This document shows positions 28,073 through 37,309 of a stretch of 64,000 nt of DNA, piece by piece. The notes under the pieces were generated by a model. The model was not told the DNA's origin, ran no database searches, and worked only from the letters and a program-made list of their open reading frames with translations. The DNA is from Sphingomonadaceae bacterium (GTDB taxonomy: Bacteria; Pseudomonadota; Alphaproteobacteria; Sphingomonadales; Sphingomonadaceae). The number at the start of each line of letters is the position of its first letter. Position 1 is the first letter of the stretch. Where the stretch lies: the NCBI GenBank assembly GCA_002863155.1, contig PKED01000051.1:1-64000 (forward strand), read 5' to 3'. A program made the position numbers and the translations under genes.

Positions 28073-28377
28073 CACGTCACCCTAAAGCCAAGCCACGCGG
28101 AGACAATCCCGTCGCGTGGGCGTGCTCGGCCCGCCGGCAGGCCGGCCGACCGAAAGTGTTGAAGATTACGACCCTGTGCGCGTGCGTGCGCGCCCGCGCG
28201 CGACACCCGATGCGCAACCGTCGCTCAATCGACGGGTGGTCGGAAAGCAATTCCTGGCCGATCGCGGCAGGAGTCGGAAATAATCGGATTCGGCTTTGGC
28301 AAGGTTGCGGCGGTGGAGTGGCGCGGGGGCATGCACCCCCATTTGACATTGGACAGAACTCTGTCCATATCGCGCCC
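28073..28377. other. 305-base intergenic region upstream of the yefM-yoeB pair
   Basis: The gap holds a stem with arms CCACGCG/CGCGTGG (28093-28099, 28113-28119), a GC hairpin near 28130-28153, an alternating purine-pyrimidine stretch around 28175-28204 and, at the right end, the toxin-antitoxin promoter/operator. No coding sequence is supported. Confidence 0.5.
28343..28370 (+). promoter_or_regulatory. Promoter with embedded inverted-repeat operator of the yefM-yoeB pair
   Basis: TTGACA (28343-28348) is a perfect -35 box. About 17 bases on is a weak -10 (CATATC, from 28366). Between them lies a perfect inverted repeat GGACAG-N4-CTGTCC (28351-28366). The spacing places the repeat exactly where a YefM-YoeB complex would block RNA polymerase. 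The start codon follows 8 bases after this region. Confidence 0.65.
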
Positions 28378-28626
28378 ATGCAAGCCGTCTCCTATTCCGA
28401 AGCACGCGAGAACCTGAAGGCGATGATCGACAAGGTCGTCGCCGACCGCGCGCCGATCGCCATCACCCGCCAGCGCGGCGAGGGCGCGGTGCTGATTTCG
28501 GAGAGCGAATGGGCGTCGATCGAGGAGACGCTGTATCTGCTGCGCTCGCCCAAGAATGCCGAGCGTTTGCTGGAAGCGGTGCGCGGGTTCGAAGCGGACG
28601 AGCCGAAGGCGATCGATTACCCGTGA
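28378..28626 (+). CDS. Type II antitoxin, Phd/YefM family
   Basis: An 82-residue antitoxin. The N-terminal Phd/YefM DNA-binding fold is clear (MQAVSYSEARENLKAMIDKVVADRAPI in part, then ITRQRGEGAVLISESEWASIEETLYLL). The acidic C-terminal tail (FEADEPKAIDYP) would wrap the toxin. It neutralises the downstream YoeB RNase and represses its own promoter. Its TGA stop overlaps the toxin GTG start (GTGA). Confidence 0.92.
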   Translation: MQAVSYSEARENLKAMIDKVVADRAPIAITRQRGEGAVLISESEWASIEETLYLLRSPKNAERLLEAVRGFEADEPKAIDYP

Positions 28627-28889
28627 ACGTAGCGTTCTGGCCGACGGCGTGGGAGGATTACCGCCATTGGCAAGAGCATGACACCAAGATGCTCGACAGG
28701 CTCCACGCCCTTATCGAGGAATGCCGCCGCCATCCTTTCAAGGGCACCGGCAAACCCGAGCCGCTCGGCGGCAACCTCTCAGGCTGGTGGTCGCGGCGGA
28801 TCAATCAGGAGCATCGGCTGGTGTACCGGGTGGCGGGCAGCGGCAAGGAGCAAACGCTGCAGGTGGCGCAGTGCCGCTATCATTATTGA
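28623..28889 (+). CDS. Type II toxin YoeB, ribosome-dependent mRNA endonuclease
   Basis: An 88-residue RelE-superfamily toxin. The catalytic residues known for YoeB are conserved: E46, R65 and the C-terminal His-Tyr pair (CRYHY, residues 87-88). PFKGTGKPEPLGGNLSGWWSRRINQEHRLVY is the family core. It cleaves mRNA in the ribosomal A site when free of antitoxin. It starts with GTG at 28623, overlapping the antitoxin stop by 4 bases, so synthesis is coupled. Confidence 0.93.
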   Translation: MNVAFWPTAWEDYRHWQEHDTKMLDRLHALIEECRRHPFKGTGKPEPLGGNLSGWWSRRINQEHRLVYRVAGSGKEQTLQVAQCRYHY

Positions 28890-28958
28890 ATTGGGCATAG
28901 CCCCGGCGCGATCGATCAGCGCTTTGCGGTTGTCGCGGGCGCGCGATATCACTGCGTG

Positions 28959-29471
28959 ATGCTCGACTCCTCCTACCGCACACGCCTCCGCGCGTTTCAA
29001 GCCATGCGTGGCGACGATCCCCTGCCCGGCTTCATCGCCGATCTGGAATTTCTGGAGAATCGCGATCTCGACCTGTCGGTGCGGATCGGCGGGATGCTGG
29101 CGTTCAACGCGCTGATGGTGACGATCGGCACGCACCCGATTTCGGCGAGCCCCGGCGCGCCGCTCAGCGTCGATGCCGCCACCCAGCCGGTACTCACGAT
29201 CGCCAGCCTGGTCGGCGTCGCGCCACTGATTGCCTCGAGCGCTTTGTGCCTGCGCGCGCTGCTGCTGGGCGAGGAATTCGATGCCGACGGGCTTGAGTGC
29301 GACGGCGACGACGGCCCGGCCAAGCTGCAACGCCGCCTGTTCGCGGCCTTCGTCCATTCGATCGACGCGCAAGGCCGCCTGCTGCGCCGCGCAGTCGTGA
29401 CGACGCTGATCGGCGGCACGATGACGCTGGCGGTGTGGGCGGCGATATTGGCGGACAAGATGTTAGCGTAA
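28959..29471 (+). CDS. Three-helix membrane protein of unknown function between two toxin-antitoxin pairs
   Basis: A 170-residue protein with predicted membrane helices at about residues 42-58, 78-103 and 145-165. A charged cytosolic stretch (EEFDADGLECDGDDGPAKLQRRLF) lies between helices 2 and 3. The segment NRDLDLSVRIGGMLAFNALMV before helix 1 and HSIDAQGRLLRRAVVTTLIGG before helix 3 faintly recall the membrane effector fold of cyclic-nucleotide defence systems (Pycsar/DUF5706), but no nucleotide cyclase is adjacent. A GTG directly upstream could add one residue. It stands alone with 69 bases before it and 48 bases after. I do not assign a function. Confidence 0.7.
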   Translation: MLDSSYRTRLRAFQAMRGDDPLPGFIADLEFLENRDLDLSVRIGGMLAFNALMVTIGTHPISASPGAPLSVDAATQPVLTIASLVGVAPLIASSALCLRALLLGEEFDADGLECDGDDGPAKLQRRLFAAFVHSIDAQGRLLRRAVVTTLIGGTMTLAVWAAILADKMLA

Positions 29472-29519
29472 CGGAGGTGCCTGGTTGCCAAAGTTAGCGC
29501 AGAATCGTATAACAGCCGC

Positions 29520-29762
29520 ATGGCCCAGATGAATATCTCGATCCCCGAAGCCCTTAAAAGCTGGGCCGAGGCCCGCGTTGCCGAGGGCCGCTATAGCAGC
29601 ACCAGCGATTATGTCCGCGATCTGGTGCGGCGTGATCAGGAATATGCGGAGAAACTGGCGGCGTTGCAGGCGGCGATCGATGTGGGGCGGGCATCGCCCG
29701 AAACCGGTTTGACAATCGACGAGATCATTGCCGACGGCAAACGGCGGCACGGGCTGGCGTGA
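29520..29762 (+). CDS. Type II antitoxin, ParD family
   Basis: An 80-residue ribbon-helix-helix antitoxin: MNISIPEALKSWAEARVAEG (beta-strand and first helix), YSSTSDYVRDLVRRDQ (second helix), then a toxin-binding tail. It binds and inhibits the ParE protein encoded next. Its stop TGA overlaps the ParE GTG start (GTGA). Confidence 0.93.
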   Translation: MAQMNISIPEALKSWAEARVAEGRYSSTSDYVRDLVRRDQEYAEKLAALQAAIDVGRASPETGLTIDEIIADGKRRHGLA

Positions 29763-30049
29763 CGCCGCTTACTTTTGCAGCAGAGGCGCGCCGAGACCTC
29801 TCGGCGATTTTCGATCATGGCGTGCTCCACTTCGGAGTGGAAGCCGCGGAGGCGTATCTCCAGCGCTTTAACGGCGTCTTCGACATGATCCGCGCGCATC
29901 CATTGTCGGGGGCGCTGAACGATAGCGTTCGCCCGCCCATTCGCAGCCTGCGTTGTGGCAGTCATCGCGTGTATCATGACGTGCTGGAGGACCGCGCCGT
30001 CGTTCGCCGCATCCTCCACCACGCGCAGGATGTCCTGCGCTGGCTGTAG
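29759..30049 (+). CDS. Type II toxin, ParE/RelE family
   Basis: A 96-residue RelE/ParE-fold toxin: LTFAAEARRDLSAIFDHGVLHFG at the N-terminus, then IRAHPLSGALNDSVRPPIRSLRCGSHRVYHDVLEDRAVVRRILHHAQD. The HRVYHDV and ILHHAQD segments are typical ParE. ParE members poison DNA gyrase. GTG start at 29759, 4-base overlap with ParD. Confidence 0.92.
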   Translation: MTPLTFAAEARRDLSAIFDHGVLHFGVEAAEAYLQRFNGVFDMIRAHPLSGALNDSVRPPIRSLRCGSHRVYHDVLEDRAVVRRILHHAQDVLRWL

Positions 30050-30146
30050 GGCATGAGGGATTGTAACCAACCCGCCCAGGGAGATGACCCTGAGCTAAGT
30101 ATTGCGTCTCCAGAATTGCGCTTTCACCGTAATGCCAACCCCGAAC

Positions 30147-30656
30147 CTAATCGCGATCCCTATGCGGCAGCTCGCGATCAAACCAATATTGCTTGTCGCC
30201 AAGTATGCGGGCCAGCAGCGGCGGATCGGCGAGCGCGTCGACATGCGGCAATCGGGGCAAATCATGGCGGGCGTAATAGCCATCGAATGTAATGTCGGTG
30301 CAATCGACGCTGAAATAACAGCCGTCCAGATAGACAACAACATCGCCCACGGCGAAGTTCTCGAGCGTTTCGCGCATGCCCTCAGCCCACTCGACGAATT
30401 CGACCTCGGTAACGGTGGTGAGGCCACGGCGCTCGGCATCGCGTCGGGCGATGTCGATAAGTGACAGGTCGGTCTCTCTAACCTCAGCGAAAATGAAGGA
30501 TTTGCTGCATTTGGTGCACCCGATCATCCAACCGCAGCCACACCAGGGACAATCAAGCTGCCCGGACGACATAGCAGGCTCATCCTCGCAAGCACAGAAC
30601 GAGAGGACGTCGTTGTTGGCTTTGAAAAAATATTTAGTTTTCGCAGGTGCCGACAT
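30147..30656 (-). CDS. Cys-rich hypothetical protein
   Basis: A 169-residue protein with an N-terminal cluster of cysteines (C21, C23, C36, C39, C41, C47, C50; FCACEDE, DCPWCGCGWMIGCTKC), consistent with a zinc ribbon. The rest is mixed alpha/beta with WAEGMRETLENFAVGDVVVYLDGCYFS. It starts 5 bases after the thiC stop on the same strand, so it may be read through from thiC, or be an accessory gene next to the toxin-antitoxin patch. Function unknown. Confidence 0.7.
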   Translation of the reverse strand: MSAPAKTKYFFKANNDVLSFCACEDEPAMSSGQLDCPWCGCGWMIGCTKCSKSFIFAEVRETDLSLIDIARRDAERRGLTTVTEVEFVEWAEGMRETLENFAVGDVVVYLDGCYFSVDCTDITFDGYYARHDLPRLPHVDALADPPLLARILGDKQYWFDRELPHRDRD

Positions 30657-30661
30657 GTCGC

Positions 30662-32697
<2,036 letters not shown>

Positions 32698-32730
32698 GAT
32701 GGTGCGATGATAGGCCGATTCAGCCGCGCG

Positions 32731-34926
32731 TCAAAGCCCCTTGCGGCCAAAGCCGAACCGGCGCGGAGTCGGCGGGGTGGCCGGGGCCTCGGTCGCGACG
32801 CTGGCGCGCTCGCCGGCCTTGACGAAGCGGTTGCCGCCAGTCGCGGCGATTCCGAGATAGCCGATCTCGAAACCGTCCGTCGCGGGCGGATGCGCGCCGG
32901 GAAAATCCGGGCGCGGCCCGGCAAAGGTCGCGGGCAGCTTGCCGAAAACCCGGTCGAAATCGGCGATGTCGCGGCCGAATTTCGGCGCCATCACCCCACT
33001 CATCGCGTCGTCATGGCTCAGCCAGTTGCGGTCGGCCGAAAGCTGGAAATGCGCGTCGCCGTCGATGCTGATGATCAGGCAGCAGCACACCACCAGCGCG
33101 ACGGCGCGGGCAAGCGCCCGGTCGCCGCGCGCATCGACGATCAGCCGCAGATGATATTGATGCGGCGGCGCCGGGATGGCGAGCGGCAGCGTCTCGGCAC
33201 GGGCCTGAAAGCGGGCGGTGACGCGAAGCCCGCCACGCCGTCCGATGATGATGCGGTCGCGGTTTTCGGGGGCGTCGCGGTCGACGTCCCAACGGAAATC
33301 GGGAAAATTCTCCCCTAACATGTCCTCCAGAACCGCCACCGGATAGCGGCCGAGCCGCGTCATCGCGACAATGGCGGTCAGCGTCGGGCTTTCGCGATCG
33401 TCGTCGACGGGGGCGGGCGCTGCCTTTGGTGGCGTCGGCAGGAGCCCGGCGCCGTTGCCGCCATCGGCGATGCGATTGCCGAGCAGGCTCGCGATTGCCG
33501 GCGAGGCGGCCGACGGAACGGCCGGGGCACGGTATGCATCGAACGGCGACGCCGTCGGGGCCGGGCGATCGCGGTCGACATCGGGCAGGTCGGGCCGGGG
33601 CGCCGCCACCGTCGGCGTTTCCACCTCCAGCACAAGCGCCTGCACCGGCGCGGGCCGCGCGGCGCGGCTGGGGCCGAGGAAGCATCGGATCGACTGGTCG
33701 TCCGCAGTCGTCCCCGCGCTGTCACCGTCACCGATTACCGGGCCCGACGTGAGCAGGTAGCGGATGAGATCGCCGAAGCGTTCCGCCATCACCGCGCAGT
33801 CGAGCGGCGCGTTCCAGGTCTCGAGTTCATGCCCGACGAACGGCAGCAGCCCGCTTGTCGACAGGCTCACATCGCCGTCGACCAGGCTCTCGGGCTTGGT
33901 CCAGGTCCACAGCGCGACCGCCAGTTCGTCGCGCCCGAGATGCCCCAGGAAGGTCCGCCCCATCGCCGCTTCGAAAATCGTGCCGACGTCGAGATTGACG
34001 ATCGCGAGCGCGCCCGGCTGGCGCGCGATCCAGCATGCGGCAAGAGTGATGATTTTCGCGACCTGCCGCACGGTTTCGTAATCGGCGCGGCGGGTGTCGA
34101 GCGTCGACTTCACGGTGATGTGGCGGACATGGCCCTCGACCGCGCGCCGATCGCCGGCGAACCAGTGGCTCCGCGTCCAGGCCCCCGAAAAACAGCTGTC
34201 GGGCAGCGGCACGCCCATGTCGAGCACCCCGACCAGCGTCCCGCGACCGACCAGCACCGCCTGGCCACGATGCTCCTCCACCCGCCAGCCGCCATCGGGG
34301 TCGATATCGCGCGCCATCCTGAGCAGCGACGCGCGATCGACCGGCAAGTGGCGGTCGGCAAGCACGACGAGCGCGGTCAGCTCGCTGCCGGGCATAGTCA
34401 CGCTCGGGTCTGTGGGCTGGAGCGCGCGGCTGTGCGGCTCATCACCCGATGCCGCCGCCGCGCGCGACGGCCGGCCGAGTCCGGCGGCAAGGTCGATCGA
34501 TTCGCCCTGCAGCACCAGCTTGAAGACGCGTAGCAGATCGGCACCGGTAAGCCAGTTGCCGCCGGGTGAGAGCTGGCAATGGGCCATGGTTTCATCGAGC
34601 ATCATCATCGTCATGCAGATGATCAACAGGGCCCGGTCGGCGGTCGCCTGGTCGTCGGTGGTCGGCCGATCGACCCTGACATGCCATTCATGCTCGACCG
34701 GTGCCTCGGGCACGATCGCGATCTGCGGCTTGAAATGGGTCATGACGACGGTCGAGCCCGACCGACCGGCGATGACGCTGTTGTCGGCGAAGCTTCCCAT
34801 CTGCTTCGGTCCGCCGCGATCCTCTTCGCCGACTTGCCAGCGGTAGAGCGGCAAATGTTTTTCGAGCAATTCGCGCAGCGGCGCGATTGGGAAAGCGACC
34901 GGTTTGCTGAAAACGATGATCGCCAC
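32731..34926 (-). CDS. 731-residue hypothetical protein with internal duplication (DUF4261-like)
   Basis: A large soluble protein of three parts. Residues 1-140 and about 515-650 are homologous to each other: PLRELLEKHLPLYRW aligns with PVAVLEDMLGENFPDFRW, and H116 CQLSPGGNWL aligns with H626 FQLSADRNWL at almost the same spacing. Between them is a different module (about 180-420) that resembles DUF4261-type domains (HVRHITVKSTLD, ARQPGALAIVNLDVGTIFEA), followed by a Pro/Ala-rich linker (about 425-510). No signal peptide or membrane segment is seen, although IICMTMMML and ALVVCCCLIISI are hydrophobic. It lies between thiC and mipA. Function unknown. Confidence 0.75.
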   Translation of the reverse strand: MAIIVFSKPVAFPIAPLRELLEKHLPLYRWQVGEEDRGGPKQMGSFADNSVIAGRSGSTVVMTHFKPQIAIVPEAPVEHEWHVRVDRPTTDDQATADRALLIICMTMMMLDETMAHCQLSPGGNWLTGADLLRVFKLVLQGESIDLAAGLGRPSRAAAASGDEPHSRALQPTDPSVTMPGSELTALVVLADRHLPVDRASLLRMARDIDPDGGWRVEEHRGQAVLVGRGTLVGVLDMGVPLPDSCFSGAWTRSHWFAGDRRAVEGHVRHITVKSTLDTRRADYETVRQVAKIITLAACWIARQPGALAIVNLDVGTIFEAAMGRTFLGHLGRDELAVALWTWTKPESLVDGDVSLSTSGLLPFVGHELETWNAPLDCAVMAERFGDLIRYLLTSGPVIGDGDSAGTTADDQSIRCFLGPSRAARPAPVQALVLEVETPTVAAPRPDLPDVDRDRPAPTASPFDAYRAPAVPSAASPAIASLLGNRIADGGNGAGLLPTPPKAAPAPVDDDRESPTLTAIVAMTRLGRYPVAVLEDMLGENFPDFRWDVDRDAPENRDRIIIGRRGGLRVTARFQARAETLPLAIPAPPHQYHLRLIVDARGDRALARAVALVVCCCLIISIDGDAHFQLSADRNWLSHDDAMSGVMAPKFGRDIADFDRVFGKLPATFAGPRPDFPGAHPPATDGFEIGYLGIAATGGNRFVKAGERASVATEAPATPPTPRRFGFGRKGL

Positions 34927-35009
34927 GCGCGCAGCTCCTGTTGTCGACGCGCGCGAGCTTAGGTCCGGTCGCTTAAAACTCCGTCACCAAGGCCTTTTTT
35001 CGGAGCAGA

Positions 35010-35894
35010 TCAGAAAGTGTAACCCAGGCCGATCGCGCCGAAAAACTGGTTGGGTGAACCGCGGACGCTGACGATCGGGCTGCGCGCGAAATCGCCGTGC
35101 AGGCGGCTATAGGAACCGGCGACGTACAACCCCAGCCCGTGGCGCAGATCGCCGGTCAGCGAATAGGTGCCGAGCGCGGCGACCGTGTAGTTCTTAAACC
35201 CGCCGCGCGGATTGGCGAACACCGGCAGGCCGCTGTTCGCCGCGCCGGTCGGGTCGACCCCGAAATAGGTGCGCGCGTAGCCATCGCCGACCCAGGTGCC
35301 CGACAGCGAAATCCCGACATAGGCCTTGCGGCTGAGCGGTGTGCCGTAATCGATCGTCGGGGTGATAGTGTAGCTTTTGTGGATGCCGGTGACGTCGGCG
35401 AGCACGGTCACACTGGCGGCGAGCGTATCATAGGGGCTGGTGAAGACCCCGGTCTTGGCGATGCCGGCCGATCCGCCCACTTCGACCGCCAGCTTGCGCC
35501 GGCCGAGCGCGCGGACCACCGGATCGACGATCCGACCCGTACGGTTGAAATTCAGGTTCACGACCGGACCGAACCGCAGGTCGAGCCCGGTCGGCGACTG
35601 ATCGCGGATGAGGTCCACGCCCAGATTGGTCCCGCGCGATGCAAAATTGAAACCCGAAACCCGGCCCCGGATCGCCGCCGCGGGGATCAGGACGTAATCG
35701 TTCGACCCTTCATAGCTCGGCACGAAGCCGACGCCGCCGCCGACGGTGATCGTATCGCGGCCGGTATCGGCATTGGGATCGACCGGCCCCGACACGCCGG
35801 GCTTCGGGCTATCCTCGGCGGCCTGCTGCGCGATGGCGGGCGTAGCGACCAAGCCGACGGCAAGCGTGGCGGCGAACAGGCGGGACAGGGACAA
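35010..35894 (-). CDS. MipA/OmpV family outer-membrane protein
   Basis: A 294-residue beta-barrel protein with a signal peptide (MSLSRLFAATLAVGLVATPAIAQ). It has alternating amphipathic strands (TVGGGVGFVPSYEGSNDYVLIPAAAI in part, GAIGLGYTF at the C-terminus with terminal aromatic Phe). MipA/OmpV proteins are scaffold or porin-like envelope proteins. It lies 71 bases from the DUF2141 gene on the same strand. Confidence 0.9.
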   Translation of the reverse strand: MSLSRLFAATLAVGLVATPAIAQQAAEDSPKPGVSGPVDPNADTGRDTITVGGGVGFVPSYEGSNDYVLIPAAAIRGRVSGFNFASRGTNLGVDLIRDQSPTGLDLRFGPVVNLNFNRTGRIVDPVVRALGRRKLAVEVGGSAGIAKTGVFTSPYDTLAASVTVLADVTGIHKSYTITPTIDYGTPLSRKAYVGISLSGTWVGDGYARTYFGVDPTGAANSGLPVFANPRGGFKNYTVAALGTYSLTGDLRHGLGLYVAGSYSRLHGDFARSPIVSVRGSPNQFFGAIGLGYTF

Positions 35895-35965
35895 TGAACG
35901 CCTCCGGATAGACTTTGCTGAGCGGCTTTAACGACAGGCCCGGTGATTCGCTCCCACCATTATCA

Positions 35966-36394
35966 TCAAAGAAAATAACGCATCGTGATCGACTGCGTTT
36001 CGTTGGGCGAGGTGAGGTCGAATTCGGCAGCCTTGAAGCGCGGCGGGCCGAAGTTGATTGTCGGGTTGCGCGAAAAGCCAAATCCTTCACGCGGAATGCC
36101 GAGCACGGTGTCGAGCTTGGCATTGTTGTTGGCGTCGTGAATGACCGCGATCGCGTACCGGCCATAGGGCAGGCCGTCGATATGCACGTCGGGCGCACTC
36201 GCCGGGATCGAACGGGTCACCGCGCGCGCATCGTCGACGCAGCCGGGAAAATTCTTGGGGTCGGCGGTCAGGCAGATTCGCAGCACGCCCTTGGCAGAGC
36301 GCAACCGGTCGACCTTGACGTCAAGCGAGGCCGTCGGCGCGTTGGCGGTCATGCCCGCCAGCAGCAGCAGCCCCGCGCCCAGCCGGCCCAGCAT
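35966..36394 (-). CDS. DUF2141 domain-containing protein
   Basis: A 142-residue exported protein. The signal peptide is MLGRLGAGLLLLAGMTANA. The DUF2141 pattern is visible: GVLRICLTAD at the start of the fold and LPYGRYAIAVIHDANNNAKLDTVLGIPREGFGFS, typical of carotenoid-cluster-associated periplasmic proteins in sphingomonads. Start ATG 36394; a longer upstream reading exists but lies inside the sterol desaturase gene. Its first 74 bases overlap that gene. Confidence 0.85.
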   Translation of the reverse strand: MLGRLGAGLLLLAGMTANAPTASLDVKVDRLRSAKGVLRICLTADPKNFPGCVDDARAVTRSIPASAPDVHIDGLPYGRYAIAVIHDANNNAKLDTVLGIPREGFGFSRNPTINFGPPRFKAAEFDLTSPNETQSITMRYFL

Positions 36395-37163
36395 CGCCGC
36401 CGATTGCCGCCCGGCCGCCCGGCCGGACCGCGTCGAAATCGCCCAGACCCCGGTCGGTGCCGCACAACCGGTCCCAGATTCTGAAATAGAGCCCATAATT
36501 CCCCCTATACTCCACATGGTGCCGCTGATGGTGGGTTGCGGTGATCAGCCAATCCCCCAATGGCCCAGCCCAGATGAACCGGGGGAAAATTTCCCACCCC
36601 ATATGATTGGTGACGCCCATCACCGTCATCACGCTAAGCACGACCGCAAGCGCACCGACATGGATCGGGATGAGGAACACCAGGAGCGGGATGACGATGG
36701 CACCGGTCAGCGCCTCGATCGGGTGAAATGCCATCGCCGCCCAGGCGGTGGGCGGTCGGCTGGCGTGGTGGACGGCATGAGCGAGCTTGAACAGCCTTGG
36801 CCCGTGCATCCAGCGATGCGTCCAGTAGAACCAGCTGTCGTGCGCGAACAGATAAAGAAAAATCGAAAGCGGCCAGTACCATAAGGGCCAGGCGCTGAGA
36901 TCGCTGTAGATCGCGGTCCAGCCGTGATAGCGCCAGCCCCAGGCGATTACCCCCGCCGGCAGGCCGTAGATGGCAGCGCTTGCCAGGCTCCAGCGGATCT
37001 CGCGGACGATCTGCTTGTCGAGTCCGGCATAGAGCCCCGGATGCCGCCAGCGGGTAGCCGCGGCGAAGGCGCCGCTGACCAGTAGATAGCGGGTACCGAC
37101 GATCGCGATCATCGCCAGCGCGGAAAGCGCGGCCGACACGATCAGGGACAGCAAAAGCGACAT
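36321..37163 (-). CDS. Sterol desaturase/fatty acid hydroxylase superfamily protein
   Basis: A 280-residue integral membrane di-iron oxygenase. The His clusters are HDSWFYWTHRWMH, HAVHHAS and HHQRHHVEY, the three-box signature of the superfamily. The catalytic core ends near RIWDRLCGTDRGLG; after it comes a low-complexity Ala/Gly/Arg tail that overlaps the next gene by 74 bases. It is divergent from crtY with 146 bases between, so a carotenoid ring modification is possible, but the His spacing is not that of CrtZ. Substrate unproven. Confidence 0.82.
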   Translation of the reverse strand: MSLLLSLIVSAALSALAMIAIVGTRYLLVSGAFAAATRWRHPGLYAGLDKQIVREIRWSLASAAIYGLPAGVIAWGWRYHGWTAIYSDLSAWPLWYWPLSIFLYLFAHDSWFYWTHRWMHGPRLFKLAHAVHHASRPPTAWAAMAFHPIEALTGAIVIPLLVFLIPIHVGALAVVLSVMTVMGVTNHMGWEIFPRFIWAGPLGDWLITATHHQRHHVEYRGNYGLYFRIWDRLCGTDRGLGDFDAVRPGGRAAIGGDAGPAGRGAAAAGGHDRQRADGLA

Positions 37164-37309
37164 GGACAGGTCATATGCGCTCCGACTCCGCGATGGAAGC
37201 GCAACTACGCCCGCAAAGCGCTCAATCGAGGTGCCGTCCTGGCCAATCATCGCGCCGGCACCCATGCAAGGGGGTTTCGCCTGCGTCCCGCTTTGGTTAG
37301 GCCAAGGCG

